55,542 nt of DNA from an uncultured Porphyromonadaceae bacterium (GTDB taxonomy: Bacteria > Bacteroidota > Bacteroidia > Bacteroidales > Muribaculaceae): NCBI GenBank assembly GCA_947177635.1, contig CAMWVQ010000009.1, forward strand, positions 1 through 55,542, given 5' to 3'. The notes below the pieces were generated by a model, which saw only the letters and a list, made by a program, of their open reading frames with translations, did no database searches and was not told the DNA's origin. The first letter of the stretch is position 1. Each line of letters starts with the position of its first letter. Shown in pieces: positions 18,196 through 28,030 of this stretch. Both the position numbers and the translations under genes were made by a program.

Positions 18196-18582
18196 ATGAC
18201 TAAGACAACAACCGCCACCAAAGAAAACAACATAACCCAGCTCCGTCCTATCATCATAGAGGGAATCCAGGAGCGGAAAGGCCGCTCGATAGCGGTCGTT
18301 GATTTGTCTGAAATCGAATCGGCTCCGGTTTCGGAGTTCATCATCTGCCAGGGTAATTCCACCCAGCAGGTGGCCGCTATTGCTGATTCGGTCAGAGACT
18401 ATCTGCTTGACAATTATGGTATAAAGCCTTATAATTATGACGGCTACCGCAATGCCCAGTGGATTGTCATCGACTATGGCGACACCCTCGTCCATGTCTT
18501 CACCCGCGAGACCCGCCAGCTCTACAACCTCGAGGAGCTTTGGGCCGACGCACCCATAACAGAAATTCCCGACCTCGACTGA
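18196..18582 (+). CDS. rsfS: Ribosomal silencing factor RsfS
   Basis: Encodes 128 residues of the RsfS/Iojap family. It binds ribosomal protein uL14 and blocks joining of the subunits, lowering translation in starvation. Landmarks: IIEGIQERKGRSIAVVDLSEI, the FIICQGNSTQQVAAIADSV strand-helix, the NAQWIVIDYGDTLVHVF strand and a C-terminal LEELWADAP helix. It is followed 5 bp later by ftsH, a pairing common in Bacteroidetes, and both are read from the promoter at 18164. Confidence 0.96.
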   Translation: MTKTTTATKENNITQLRPIIIEGIQERKGRSIAVVDLSEIESAPVSEFIICQGNSTQQVAAIADSVRDYLLDNYGIKPYNYDGYRNAQWIVIDYGDTLVHVFTRETRQLYNLEELWADAPITEIPDLD

Positions 18583-18587
18583 TCGAT

Positions 18588-20741
18588 ATGGCATCACCCA
18601 CACCACAAGGGGGCAGCCAGAAGAAAAAGCCCCAGATAAAGTTCAGCATGTACTGGATGTATGCTGTCATCCTGCTGTTCCTTTTCGCGATGTTCTACCT
18701 CGACGACAATTCGGTGTCGAAAGAGGTGAACTACTCTGCTTTTGAGAATTACATCACAGATTCGATAAACGCCCGTAACCACGGAATCACGAAGATTACG
18801 GTGGATAAGAAGAAGGGCGTGGCTGAGGCGCAGCTTTCCGACTCGCTGGCCAGGCAGGTGTTCCACCAAAGCCAGTACAAGGATGGCGTCGACGCCAGCA
18901 TCTGGGCCACTCTCCCCTCCAATGATGAATTCGCCCGGTCGATGGCTGTGTGGAAACAGTATGGAATATATACCGGCCCGGTCGTCTATGAGGAAGGCTC
19001 TGACATCACCTCTTTCCTTTGGACATTCGGCCCGATTCTGCTCCTGATAGGATTCTGGTTCTTCATAATGAAGCGTATGAACTCTCGTGACGGGGGAGGC
19101 CCCGGCGGCGTGTTCAATGTAGGGAAGTCAAAGGCTCAGATGTTTGACAAGGATGGCCCCGTGAAGGTCACTTTCAATGATGTCGCCGGATTGTCGGAAG
19201 CCAAGACCGAGATTGAGGAGATTGTCGAGTTCCTGAAGAATCCCCAGCGCTACACCAACCTCGGAGGCAAAATTCCCAAGGGAGCCCTTCTTGTAGGCCC
19301 TCCCGGAACCGGTAAGACCTTGCTCGCCAAGGCTGTGGCCGGAGAGGCCAATGTGCCGTTCTTCTCGATGTCCGGTTCCGACTTTGTCGAGATGTTTGTC
19401 GGTGTCGGCGCGTCGCGAGTCCGTGACCTCTTCCAGAAAGCCAAGGAGAAAGCCCCCTGTATCGTGTTCATCGATGAAATCGACGCCGTGGGGCGTGCCC
19501 GAGGCAAGAATCCCAACATGGGAGCCAACGATGAGCGTGAGAACACCCTCAACCAGCTTCTGACCGAGATGGACGGCTTCGGCACAAACAGCGGAGTCAT
19601 CATACTTGCGGCCACCAACCGAGCCGACATTCTTGACAAGGCCCTTCTGCGAGCCGGGCGCTTCGACCGTCAGATTTATGTCGAGTTGCCCGAGCTGAAC
19701 GACCGTGTGGCCATATTCAACGTCCACCTCAAGGGGATAAAGACCGACTCGACGGTCGACGTCGACCTGCTCGCCCGCCAGACTCCCGGATTCTCGGGAG
19801 CCGACATCGCGAATGTCTGCAACGAGGCCGCCCTTATCGCGGCGAGACACAACAAGGAGGTTGTTCAGCGTGAGGATTTCATCGCGGCTGTAGACCGCAT
19901 CATCGGCGGTCTGGAGAAGCGTTCAAAAATCACGACCGAGGAGGAGAAGCGTTCCATCGCCTGTCACGAGGCCGGCCATGCCACAGTTTCCTGGAACCTC
20001 CGCTACGCCAACCCTCTTATAAAGGTCACCATCGTGCCTCGCGGAAAGGCCCTCGGAGCGGCTTGGTATCTCCCTGAGGAACGTCAGATTACCCCCACCC
20101 AGGCTCTGCTTGACGAGATGTGTGCGACCCTCGCAGGCCGCGCCGCCGAAGAGCTCTTCCTCGGCCACATTTCGACCGGGGCGGCCAACGACCTGGAGCG
20201 TGTCACCAAGCAGGCATACGCCATGGTGGTATATTATGGTATGTCGAAGAATCTTCCCAACCTCTCATATTACGATTCAACGGGGCAGGCCTACGGTTTC
20301 TCGAAGCCTTACAGCGACCAGCGCGCCAAGGAAATCGACGAGGAGGTGTCGCGTATCATCAACGAGCAGTATGAGCGCGCCAAGCAGATACTCCGCGAGC
20401 AGGCCGCCGGCCACAACAAGCTGGCCGAGGTGCTGTTCACCCGCGAGGTGATATTCACCGAGGATGTCGAGAAAATCTTCGGCAAACGTAAGTGGGCGTC
20501 ACGCACAGATGAGATTCTTGCCGCGCAGCAGGCCGCCGAAAAGGCCCGTATGGCCGAGAAGCAGGAGGCTGAATCCGCCTCAGCTGACACCGATGGCGGT
20601 AGCGCCGTGGAGGATGTGGAGGCCACGGATGTCTCATCCGCTGAAGTGAAACCTGCGGCGGGTGAGGACTCCGCGCAGACCTCTTCCGATGAAAAGCCTG
20701 TCACTCCTCCGGACGACATACCTCCGATTCCGAAGAAATGA
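18588..20741 (+). CDS. ftsH: ATP-dependent zinc metalloprotease FtsH
   Basis: Encodes 717 residues from ATG 18588; upstream in-frame codons overlap rsfS and are not used. Two membrane helices (about 21-38 and 143-161) flank a periplasmic FtsH-ext domain. AAA+ module: Walker A GPPGTGKT (237-244), Walker [11 protein letters not shown] (291-300), second region of homology around [18 protein letters not shown]. The zinc protease site HEAGH is at 460-464. It degrades misfolded membrane proteins and short-lived cytoplasmic regulators. The last 70 or so residues are a low-complexity acidic tail rich in Ala, Glu, Ser and Pro, ending [12 protein letters not shown] terminator follows. Confidence 0.98.
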   Translation: MASPTPQGGSQKKKPQIKFSMYWMYAVILLFLFAMFYLDDNSVSKEVNYSAFENYITDSINARNHGITKITVDKKKGVAEAQLSDSLARQVFHQSQYKDGVDASIWATLPSNDEFARSMAVWKQYGIYTGPVVYEEGSDITSFLWTFGPILLLIGFWFFIMKRMNSRDGGGPGGVFNVGKSKAQMFDKDGPVKVTFNDVAGLSEAKTEIEEIVEFLKNPQRYTNLGGKIPKGALLVGPPGTGKTLLAKAVAGEANVPFFSMSGSDFVEMFVGVGASRVRDLFQKAKEKAPCIVFIDEIDAVGRARGKNPNMGANDERENTLNQLLTEMDGFGTNSGVIILAATNRADILDKALLRAGRFDRQIYVELPELNDRVAIFNVHLKGIKTDSTVDVDLLARQTPGFSGADIANVCNEAALIAARHNKEVVQREDFIAAVDRIIGGLEKRSKITTEEEKRSIACHEAGHATVSWNLRYANPLIKVTIVPRGKALGAAWYLPEERQITPTQALLDEMCATLAGRAAEELFLGHISTGAANDLERVTKQAYAMVVYYGMSKNLPNLSYYDSTGQAYGFSKPYSDQRAKEIDEEVSRIINEQYERAKQILREQAAGHNKLAEVLFTREVIFTEDVEKIFGKRKWASRTDEILAAQQAAEKARMAEKQEAESASADTDGGSAVEDVEATDVSSAEVKPAAGEDSAQTSSDEKPVTPPDDIPPIPKK

Positions 20742-20762
20742 CCACACCATCCGGTGTTTGAT

Positions 20763-20809
20763 AAATCAGAGACCCGACGCGGAATTGCCGTGGCGGGTCT
20801 CTGATTTTT
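20763..20809 (+). terminator. Terminator after ftsH
   Basis: AAATCAGAGACCCG (20763-20776) pairs perfectly with CGGGTCTCTGATTT (20794-20807), followed by further T. It separates ftsH from the next unit. Confidence 0.92.
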
Positions 20810-20835
20810 GATTTGGTGCAATGATGGAAAATAGC

Positions 20836-20843
20836 TAACTTTG
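20836..20843 (+). promoter_or_regulatory. TAnnTTTG promoter box for the small membrane protein and dxs
   Basis: TAACTTTG directly after the ftsH terminator and 36 bp before the ATG at 20880. It probably drives the whole small protein-dxs-trkA-trkH unit. Confidence 0.7.
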
Positions 20844-20865
20844 CAAGACAAAGTGAACGAAATAG

Positions 20866-20873
20866 AAAGGAGA
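20866..20873 (+). promoter_or_regulatory. Strong Shine-Dalgarno sequence
   Basis: AAAGGAGA sits six bases before the ATG at 20880. Clear Shine-Dalgarno motifs are rare in this window, so this one fixes the start of the small membrane protein. Confidence 0.65.
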
Positions 20874-20879
20874 ACAAAG

Positions 20880-21074
20880 ATGAAAATGTCAGTGGTCCTC
20901 AGGTTTCTGGTGATAGGGCTGATATGGGCCGGGGCGTGTGGAGTCCTTCTGGCCCGTATGATAGCCGAAGGGACTGCCATCAATCTGATGACACTATTCC
21001 CGATCATCGCCTCAGGCATAATCGTATTTGTCCCTCTCTACAAGAAATATATCAGGAATGACAAGCAGCGATAA
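20880..21074 (+). CDS. Small two-helix membrane protein, function unknown
   Basis: Encodes 64 residues: [16 protein letters not shown] starts a first hydrophobic helix (to about residue 24), and a second helix spans about 34-52 ([18 protein letters not shown]), followed by a basic end ([11 protein letters not shown]). The positive C-terminus suggests it stays in the cytoplasm. A TTG at 20841 in frame lies inside the promoter box and is not the start. The last 17 bp overlap the dxs start, implying translational coupling. I do not recognise the family. Confidence 0.75.
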   Translation: MKMSVVLRFLVIGLIWAGACGVLLARMIAEGTAINLMTLFPIIASGIIVFVPLYKKYIRNDKQR

Positions 21075-23031
21075 ACCAGTCGACAGCAACTCTTGCCCGA
21101 TACTGAGCCGGATTGATTCCCCCGCCGACATGCGCAAACTCCCGGTGGAGGCTCTGCCGGGCCTTTGCGGCGACATCCGCCGTTTCCTAATTGATTCCCT
21201 CTCATCCAATCCCGGCCATTTCGCATCGAGCATGGGTGCCGTCGAGCTTACGGTCGCCCTGCATTATGTGTTCGACACCCCTTATGACCGCATTGTCTGG
21301 GATGTGGGGCATCAGGCTTACGGCCATAAGCTGCTGACCGGCCGTCGCGACCGATTCTCAACCAACCGTTGCCTGAACGGTCTCAGCGGATTCCCCAATC
21401 CGGATGAGAGCGAGTATGACACTTTTATGGCGGGACACGCCTCAAATTCCATCTCGGCCGCCCTCGGAATGGCTGTCGCAACGGAGCTGAATACCGACCA
21501 TCCGGCGCGTAAGGTGGTGGCGGTAATCGGAGATGCCTCCATCTCGGGAGGATTGGCCTTTGAAGGGCTCAACAATGCAGCCAACACCCCCAACAACCTT
21601 CTGATCATACTCAACGACAATGATATGTCGATTGATGCCAATGTCGGGGCGTTGCACAGCTATCTCGCCCAGGTGACTACCTCGCGCCGTTACAACAACA
21701 TGCGCTACAAGCTTTACAAGCTCTTGAAAAGGATGCACCTGGTATCAGAGAAGCGCAAAGGGTCGATACTCCGTTTCAATAATTCCCTTAAAGCCTTGCT
21801 GACCCACGAGCAGAATATCTTCGAGGGGCTCAATATCCGCTATTTCGGGCCGGTAGACGGTCACGACGTGGCCGGGCTTATAAAGACGCTCGACGACATA
21901 AAAGATATGACCGGGCCCAAAATTCTGCATGTCAAGACTGTGAAGGGTAAGGGATATGCCCCGGCCGAACAGAATCCTGCGGTCTGGCACGCCCCCGGTA
22001 AGTTCAATCCGCAGACAGGGGAACGAGCCGAGGATAAGGCTGCCGTCGCTTCTCCGGACACCTCAAAACCTGTGAAGCCGCGCAAGTTCCAGGATGTGTT
22101 CGGCCACACGCTGCTCCAGCTCGCACGCGAAAACAAATCAATAATCGGTATCACCGCGGCCATGCCGTCCGGCACCTCGATAAACATCATGCAGAGGGAG
22201 ATGCCCCGCAGGGTGTTTGATGTCGGAATTTCGGAGGGGCATGCCGTGACTTTCGCCGGGGGACTCGCCAAGGAGGGGCTACGTCCGTTCGTGGCCATAT
22301 ACTCTTCGTTTCTCCAGCGCTCGTATGACCAGATAATCCACGATGTGGCGATACAGCGTTTGCCTGTGACATTCTGCATTGACCGTGCGGGGTTGGTAGG
22401 TGAGGACGGGGTGACACACCACGGTCTGTTTGACATCGCATATCTGCGTCCCGTTCCCTCGCTTGTGATAGCCTCTCCGCGAGACGGCGACACACTGCGC
22501 GACCTCCTGCTGACTGCGTCGACCTTTGATGGCCCGATGGCCATCAGGTATCCGCGTGGTGGAGGGGAGACTCCGGAGACAGGCCGTGTGGCGCGCCGTC
22601 TTGAAGTAGGACGTGGTGAAAAGCTCGCCGACGGTGATGATGTGACATTCATCTCGACAGGTCCCATCGCGTCGGAAGTGGCCAAGGCCATATCCATGCT
22701 GGATGAAGCCGGCATCTCTGCCGCCCATTACGACATGACATTCATCAAGCCCATAGACCGCGAGCTTCTGACGGAAGCAGCCGGCAAGGGGGCCGCGATA
22801 GTGACGGTAGAGGATGGTACCACAATAGGTGGGCTTGGCTCGGCTGTGGAGGAATTCCTCCAGGAGGAAGGCTACCACGACATCCCGGTCAGGAAAATCG
22901 GTGTGCCTGACAGGTTCGTGGCCCAGGGCACTGTCTCTGAGCTTCGGAAACTGTGTGGAATGGATGCGGCCTCGATGGCGGCGGTCGCCGCATCTCTCGT
23001 GCCTGCAAACAGAATTGGTGTCCAGGGATGA
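21058..23031 (+). CDS. dxs: 1-deoxy-D-xylulose-5-phosphate synthase
   Basis: Encodes 657 residues from ATG 21058. Condenses pyruvate and glyceraldehyde-3-phosphate with thiamine diphosphate, the first step of the MEP isoprenoid pathway. Landmarks: [21 protein letters not shown] near the N-terminus with the conserved His, [12 protein letters not shown], the TPP/Mg motif [17 protein letters not shown], the central transketolase-like pyrimidine-binding domain (about 340-500, with [15 protein letters not shown]) and the C-terminal transketolase domain. The start overlaps the small membrane gene and its stop overlaps trkA by ATGA. Confidence 0.97.
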   Translation: MTSSDKPVDSNSCPILSRIDSPADMRKLPVEALPGLCGDIRRFLIDSLSSNPGHFASSMGAVELTVALHYVFDTPYDRIVWDVGHQAYGHKLLTGRRDRFSTNRCLNGLSGFPNPDESEYDTFMAGHASNSISAALGMAVATELNTDHPARKVVAVIGDASISGGLAFEGLNNAANTPNNLLIILNDNDMSIDANVGALHSYLAQVTTSRRYNNMRYKLYKLLKRMHLVSEKRKGSILRFNNSLKALLTHEQNIFEGLNIRYFGPVDGHDVAGLIKTLDDIKDMTGPKILHVKTVKGKGYAPAEQNPAVWHAPGKFNPQTGERAEDKAAVASPDTSKPVKPRKFQDVFGHTLLQLARENKSIIGITAAMPSGTSINIMQREMPRRVFDVGISEGHAVTFAGGLAKEGLRPFVAIYSSFLQRSYDQIIHDVAIQRLPVTFCIDRAGLVGEDGVTHHGLFDIAYLRPVPSLVIASPRDGDTLRDLLLTASTFDGPMAIRYPRGGGETPETGRVARRLEVGRGEKLADGDDVTFISTGPIASEVAKAISMLDEAGISAAHYDMTFIKPIDRELLTEAAGKGAAIVTVEDGTTIGGLGSAVEEFLQEEGYHDIPVRKIGVPDRFVAQGTVSELRKLCGMDAASMAAVAASLVPANRIGVQG

Positions 23032-24371
23032 AAATCGTCATCGCCGGAGCCGGAGAAGTGGGCTCACACCTGGCCAAACTCTTGTCTCGCGAAGAGCAGG
23101 ACATCATCGTGCTCGACCGCGACAAGGAGAAGCTGAACCGTCTTGACAGCAATTACAACCTTATGACTGTCGGCGGTTCGCCGACATCTTTCAATGACCA
23201 GCGCCGCGCGGGTGTGGGGAGCGACTGCGACCTCTTCATCGCCGTCACCCCCTATGAGAACACCAACCTGATAGCCTGCGGGATCGCCAAGCATCTCGGC
23301 GCGAAGAAAACCGTTGGACGCATAGACAATTATGAATATCTCAGTCCTCAGAACCGGGGATTCTTCTCTGCTGTCGGTGTCGACCATCTGATCTATCCCG
23401 AATATCTCGCCGCCCAGGAGATATGCCAGGCCCTGCGCCGCCCCTGGGCAAGAAACTGGTTCGAGCTCCATGACGGGGAGCTGATTCTTGTCGGCGTCAG
23501 GGTCAACGAGAATGCCGAACTTGTCGGGATGCGGTTGCGTGACTTGACTTTCTCGCAGCACAATTACCATGTGTCGGCCATCAAGCGCCGCCACGAGACC
23601 ATCATCCCCAGGGGTGATGACGCAATCAAGGCCGGAGACATAATATATTTCACCACAACCCGCGAATATGTCGACGAGATACGCGACATATGTGGAAAGA
23701 AGGATTTCAAGGTAAGGAATGTGATGATAATGGGTGGGGGGCGTATTGCCGTGAGGCTCGCCCACCTCGCCTCCGAGAAGTTCGACCTGACCATAATGGA
23801 GGATGACATGGCGCTATGCCGCCAGTTGCCTGAAAAATGTTCGGGCTGCAAGGTGAAAATAATCCACGGCGACGCCCGCAACAATGACATACTCCGCGAG
23901 GAGGGTATCTCCAATATGGATGCGTTTGTGGCCCTGACTGAATTTTCCGAGACAAACATCCTGGCGTGCCTTACGGCGAAGGAGTTCGGGGTCGACAAGA
24001 CTGTGGCCGAGGTTGAGAACATCCAGTTCATCTCCGAGGCCGAGGGGTTGAATATCGGCACGGTAATCAACAAGAAACTTCTCGCTTCAAGCAAGATTTT
24101 CCAGTTGCTGCTCGATGCCGACGAGTCGAGTTCGAAGTTCATGGCCTTGGCTGACGCTGAGGTGGCTGAGCTTGAGGCCCGACCCGGCTCCAAGATAACC
24201 CGTGGGCCTGTGATGGAGCTTAAGCTGTCGCGCGAGATGACCCTTGCCGGGCTGATACGTGACGGGAAGGGGATGCTCGTGACAGGCCGCACCGTCATCC
24301 AGCCGGGCGACCATGTGCTGGTCTTCTGTCTTTCCGGCTCCATCCATAAGATTGAGAAACTGTTTGGCTGA
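23028..24371 (+). CDS. trkA: Trk potassium uptake system, NAD-binding subunit TrkA
   Basis: Encodes 447 residues with two RCK modules in tandem. The first Rossmann fold begins [19 protein letters not shown], the second near residue 228 with [17 protein letters not shown]. Each is followed by a TrkA-C domain. The peripheral membrane ring gates the channel TrkH in response to nucleotides. The ATG overlaps the dxs stop codon (ATGA), and trkH starts 13 bp after its end, so K+ uptake is coupled to dxs expression. Confidence 0.95.
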   Translation: MKIVIAGAGEVGSHLAKLLSREEQDIIVLDRDKEKLNRLDSNYNLMTVGGSPTSFNDQRRAGVGSDCDLFIAVTPYENTNLIACGIAKHLGAKKTVGRIDNYEYLSPQNRGFFSAVGVDHLIYPEYLAAQEICQALRRPWARNWFELHDGELILVGVRVNENAELVGMRLRDLTFSQHNYHVSAIKRRHETIIPRGDDAIKAGDIIYFTTTREYVDEIRDICGKKDFKVRNVMIMGGGRIAVRLAHLASEKFDLTIMEDDMALCRQLPEKCSGCKVKIIHGDARNNDILREEGISNMDAFVALTEFSETNILACLTAKEFGVDKTVAEVENIQFISEAEGLNIGTVINKKLLASSKIFQLLLDADESSSKFMALADAEVAELEARPGSKITRGPVMELKLSREMTLAGLIRDGKGMLVTGRTVIQPGDHVLVFCLSGSIHKIEKLFG

Positions 24372-24384
24372 CATGTGACGAACG

Positions 24385-25857
24385 ATGGCACGGAAAGAGG
24401 CGATAGTAAACTGGAAAATGCTCCTGAGGGTGGTCGGATGGCTGCTGCTGATAGAGGGGGCGTTTATGTCGTTGCCATTGGCCATGACGCTTGTCTACCG
24501 TGAGGACTCGATGCCGTTTCTCTGCGCGATGGCTGTGACGTTGGTTTGTGGACTGCTGGCCACGGCTTGTGTCAGGCCGACCCGTTTCGACATGGGGAAA
24601 CGTGAAGGTTTTTTGCTTACGGCACTTGTATGGGTGGTTTTCTCCCTTTTCGGGATGATTCCGTTCATGATGTGTGATTCTCCTCTGAATTTTTCTGACG
24701 CTTTCTTTGAGGCGATGTCGGGTTTCACCACCACGGGAGCGACCACGATGCTTGACACAGAGGTGATAGGCCATGGAATCCATCTGTGGCGTTCGCTGAT
24801 GCAGTGGATAGGGGGGATGGGAATCATCCTCTTCACCCTGGCTGTGTTGCCGATGCTCAACTCTTCGGGCGGTATGCAGATGTTCAACGCCGAGGTGACA
24901 GGCATCACCCACGAGAAGCTCCGGCCGAGGGTGAGCGCGACGGCCAAGAGACTCTGGCTGGTCTACCTGCTGCTTACCATACTGCTCGGTGTGCTTTACT
25001 GGCTTGGCCCGATGGATGCTTTTGACAGCCTCTGCCATTCCCTCTCCACGATGTCGACCGGCGGATTCTCCACAAAGGCTGAGTCGCTGCAGGCGTGGGA
25101 TTCCCTTTATGTCAAGGTCGTGACCACAGTCTTCATGTTTGTGGGCGGTGTGAATTTCGCGTTGATTTTCAGGGCTTCTACCGGACAGTTCAAGGCGGTC
25201 TGGAGCAACGAGGTTTTCAAACTGTATGTTTGGGTGATTGTGGTGATGTTCGTGATATTCGATGTAGCCCTTTTCATCAATCCGGATGTGCCCAACACGG
25301 TCGGTTCGCTGACCATAGACCCTCTTTTCCAGATAGTATCGACATTGTCGTCGACCGGCTACACCGTGGAGGATTTCGACGGCTGGGGCTCGTTCCTCCT
25401 CGGGGCGGTGATAATAATGATGTTCGTCGGGGCATGCGCGGGGTCGACTGCCGGAGGCGCGAAGCTCGACAGGGTGGTGTTGCTGTGGAAAAACTCACGC
25501 AACGAGCTTTACCGGTGTATCTATCCAAACCATATCCTGTCTGTGGATGTCAACAGGAGCGCGGCTCCTCCTGAAATCATCAACAAAGTGATGGTGTTCC
25601 TGAGCCTGTATATCGGAATCATCATTCTCGGGGGCGCACTGCTGACGGTCTGCGGCGCATCGCTTGGCGACGCTTATTTCTCCGCCTTTGCCTGCGTCAG
25701 CAATTCCGGCCTTGACGCAGCCATCTCACAAAACGGAGGGGCTTATGCCCAGATTTCAGATGCGGGGAAATGGGTGCTGTCGTTCCTGATGCTCACCGGC
25801 CGACTGGAGATATTCACGGTGCTTGTGATTCTCACCCCCCGCTTCTGGCATAAATGA
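24385..25857 (+). CDS. trkH: Trk/Ktr potassium channel subunit TrkH
   Basis: Encodes 490 residues of the SKT (superfamily of K+ transporters) fold. Four M1-P-M2 repeats can be seen by their selectivity-loop glycines: TTTGATT near residue 114, STGGFST near 221, SSTGYT near 316 and SNSGLD near 432. Inner-membrane K+ uptake with TrkA. Last gene of the unit; convergent with rlmH, with 24 bp between them. Confidence 0.95.
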   Translation: MARKEAIVNWKMLLRVVGWLLLIEGAFMSLPLAMTLVYREDSMPFLCAMAVTLVCGLLATACVRPTRFDMGKREGFLLTALVWVVFSLFGMIPFMMCDSPLNFSDAFFEAMSGFTTTGATTMLDTEVIGHGIHLWRSLMQWIGGMGIILFTLAVLPMLNSSGGMQMFNAEVTGITHEKLRPRVSATAKRLWLVYLLLTILLGVLYWLGPMDAFDSLCHSLSTMSTGGFSTKAESLQAWDSLYVKVVTTVFMFVGGVNFALIFRASTGQFKAVWSNEVFKLYVWVIVVMFVIFDVALFINPDVPNTVGSLTIDPLFQIVSTLSSTGYTVEDFDGWGSFLLGAVIIMMFVGACAGSTAGGAKLDRVVLLWKNSRNELYRCIYPNHILSVDVNRSAAPPEIINKVMVFLSLYIGIIILGGALLTVCGASLGDAYFSAFACVSNSGLDAAISQNGGAYAQISDAGKWVLSFLMLTGRLEIFTVLVILTPRFWHK

Positions 25858-25881
25858 CATCGGGCGTTTGCGCCGCGTTCG

Positions 25882-26355
25882 TCAGTCGTGGTGGTACGGC
25901 TCGTTGCGCAAAATGGTCATCGCGCGGTAAATCTGCTCGGTGAAGAAGAGCCTGACCATTTCGTGGGGAAATGTCATTTTCGACAGGGAGAGTTTCTCGT
26001 TGGCGCGGGAGTAGACGGCGGGTGAGAATCCATATGGGCCGCCGACCACGAACCATAGCTGCCGGGGGACAGTCAGGGTCTTCTTCTCGACATAAGATGA
26101 GAATTCACGGGATGTCATCTCACGTCCGCGTTCGTCGAGCAGCACCACGGTGTCGCCCGGCTGGATGCGGCTCAGCATCATTTCCCCCTCAGCCTCTTTC
26201 TGCTTCTCCTCGGTGAGTTTCCGGGATGTCTTGACGTCGGGCAGCTCGAGGATGTCGAACGGAATGTAGCGGTTGGTGCGGCGGGTGTATTCCTCTATCC
26301 CGGCCCGAAGATTGGCCGAGCCGGTTTTGCCTACGACCATCAGGGTTATTTTCAT
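25882..26355 (-). CDS. rlmH: 23S rRNA m3-pseudouridine-1915 methyltransferase RlmH
   Basis: Encodes 157 residues, the normal SPOUT-methyltransferase size. Landmarks: KITLMVVGKTGSANLRAGIEEYTRR, LLDERGREMTSREFS, the SAM-binding knot VVGGPYGF and the C-terminal RLFFTEQIYRAMTILRNEPYHH. It methylates pseudouridine 1915 in helix 69 of the large subunit. Divergent from nadC. Confidence 0.97.
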   Translation of the reverse strand: MKITLMVVGKTGSANLRAGIEEYTRRTNRYIPFDILELPDVKTSRKLTEEKQKEAEGEMMLSRIQPGDTVVLLDERGREMTSREFSSYVEKKTLTVPRQLWFVVGGPYGFSPAVYSRANEKLSLSKMTFPHEMVRLFFTEQIYRAMTILRNEPYHHD

Positions 26356-26384
26356 GATTGTTTGTTAAGTTGGTGTTTAATTAG

Positions 26385-26392
26385 TAATTTTG
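26385..26392 (+). promoter_or_regulatory. TAnnTTTG promoter box for nadC
   Basis: TAATTTTG lies 26 bp before the nadC start codon and 29 bp from the divergent rlmH start. Confidence 0.7.
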
Positions 26393-26418
26393 CATTGGAA
26401 AAAATTACCGTATAACTT

Positions 26419-27264
26419 ATGAAAACTCGCGAAGAACTTATAGACGACCTGCTTACCCTCGCTTTCGCGGAGGATGTGGGCGACGGAGACGCCACGACCC
26501 TTTCAACCATACCTGCCGATGAGCAGGGAGTCCAGCATCTCCTTGTGAAGGAGGAGGGAATCCTGGCCGGGGTCGAGATAGCCCGTAAGGTTTTCGACAA
26601 ATTCGATTCCTCACTGAAGATGACCGTCTATATCAATGACGGCGCGCATGTGAAACCCGGCGACATCGCTTTCAAGGTGGAAGGCAGTGTCAGGTCGTTG
26701 CTTCAGACCGAGCGCCTTATGTTGAACATCATGCAGCGTATGAGCGGCATCGCCACCCAGACCGCCCGCTATCAGGAGCGTCTTGAGGGGCTGAAGGCGA
26801 AGGTGATTGACACCCGCAAGACAACTCCCGGACTCCGTGTCCTCGAGAAGGAGGCGGTGAAAATCGGCGGCGGCGGCAACCACCGGATGGGGTTGTATGA
26901 CATGATACTCATCAAGGACAACCATGTCGATTTCGCCGGCGGAATCCCCCAGGCGGTAAAAGCCGCCAAGGAGTGGATGAAGGCCAACGGCAAGGACATC
27001 AAAATCGAGGTCGAGACCCGCAACACCGGGGAAATCGAACAGGCTCTTGAGGCCGGAGTGGACCGTATAATGCTTGACAATTTCACCCCTGAGCGTACTG
27101 CCGAGGCTGTAAAGCTCATCAACGGCCGCACAGAGGTTGAATCATCGGGCGGCATCACACTTGACACCCTGCGCGCCTATGGCGAGGCCGGAGTGGATTT
27201 CATCTCAGTCGGGGCGCTGACCCATTCGGTGAAAGGTCTCGACATGTCGTTCAAAGCCTGCTGA
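26419..27264 (+). CDS. nadC: Nicotinate-nucleotide pyrophosphorylase (quinolinate phosphoribosyltransferase)
   Basis: Encodes 281 residues. Converts quinolinate and PRPP to nicotinate mononucleotide in de novo NAD synthesis. Landmarks: FAEDVGDGDATTLST near the N-terminus, TERLMLNIMQRMSGIATQT, the active-site stretch DTRKTTPGLRVLEKEAVKIGG, HRMGLYDMILIKDNH, and ESSGGITLDTLRAYGEAGVDFISVGALTH at the barrel end. Its last 14 bp overlap the convergent HAD gene. Confidence 0.97.
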   Translation: MKTREELIDDLLTLAFAEDVGDGDATTLSTIPADEQGVQHLLVKEEGILAGVEIARKVFDKFDSSLKMTVYINDGAHVKPGDIAFKVEGSVRSLLQTERLMLNIMQRMSGIATQTARYQERLEGLKAKVIDTRKTTPGLRVLEKEAVKIGGGGNHRMGLYDMILIKDNHVDFAGGIPQAVKAAKEWMKANGKDIKIEVETRNTGEIEQALEAGVDRIMLDNFTPERTAEAVKLINGRTEVESSGGITLDTLRAYGEAGVDFISVGALTHSVKGLDMSFKAC

Positions 27265-27880
27265 TATCGCCGGCAAGTTCGGCAAGCGAATTCACAATCC
27301 TGTCGGCCTTCCCCTCAAGGGAGGCCGCCGGGTTTGTGGTCGCAAGTGCTACTACCCGGCTTCCGGCCCGGCGGCCTGCCTCCAGCCCCTGGAACGAGTC
27401 TTCAAACACGATGCAGTCGCTCGCGTCGCAACCGACCTTGCGCGCTCCTGTCAGGTAGGGTTCAGGGTCGGGTTTCGATTTGGTGACATCCGCGGCGGTT
27501 ACAATGGCGTCGAAATGCTCCTTGAAACCAGGATGTTGCCTGAAGAGGAAGTCCATCTTCTTGTTGTCGCTGCTTGTTACAATCACGGTTTTCATACCGG
27601 CCTCGCGGAGGGCGTCGACAAATTCCAGGGCCCCGGGGAAAACCGGATACACTATCTCGTTTTCGAACTCGTGGAGCAGGCGGTCGATGTCGGCCCTCAC
27701 CTCAGGCTCGGGGAAATATGTGGTGAGTATGTCGTTAAGGGTGGTCCCCTTGATGTCGTGTGCGAAAGTCGGGGAGGGGAGATGGTGTGACTTGCCGACT
27801 TTCTCCCAGAAGCCGGTGTAAAGCGTCTCGCTGTCGATGAGCACGCCGTCGAGGTCAAACAAAGCTGCTTTGTATCTCAT
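27251..27880 (-). CDS. HAD-superfamily phosphatase, beta-phosphoglucomutase-like
   Basis: Encodes 209 residues. HAD motifs: nucleophile DLDGVLIDSE (residues 9-18), motif II VTSSDNKK, motif III Lys in TKSKPDPEPY, motif IV IVFEDSFQGLEAG. The helical cap lies between residues about 15 and 85, as in subfamily IA phosphatases and beta-phosphoglucomutases. The substrate cannot be assigned. The 3' end overlaps nadC by 14 bp in opposite orientation; its own promoter box is at 27911-27918. Confidence 0.9.
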   Translation of the reverse strand: MRYKAALFDLDGVLIDSETLYTGFWEKVGKSHHLPSPTFAHDIKGTTLNDILTTYFPEPEVRADIDRLLHEFENEIVYPVFPGALEFVDALREAGMKTVIVTSSDNKKMDFLFRQHPGFKEHFDAIVTAADVTKSKPDPEPYLTGARKVGCDASDCIVFEDSFQGLEAGRRAGSRVVALATTNPAASLEGKADRIVNSLAELAGDISRL

Positions 27881-27910
27881 TGAAATTCTATCTGATTTTC
27901 GTTACGGGTG

Positions 27911-27918
27911 CAAAGTTA
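27911..27918 (-). promoter_or_regulatory. TAnnTTTG promoter box for the HAD gene
   Basis: The plus strand reads CAAAGTTA (TAACTTTG towards the gene), 31 bp upstream of its start codon. Confidence 0.65.
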
Positions 27919-28030
27919 GCAACATTCCTCCGAATAAGTCAAAACCCGGTTAAACTTTTCCATCGCCGGATGTGGCATTCTTTTTTGCGGAGGAGGAGAA
28001 TTTTTACTTAAACAGGATTGTTATATTTAA

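Noticed and set aside
20309-21019. 236-codon minus-strand frame opposite the ftsH end, terminator and small membrane gene
   Set aside because: It runs through a strong terminator hairpin and a promoter box and has no family features.
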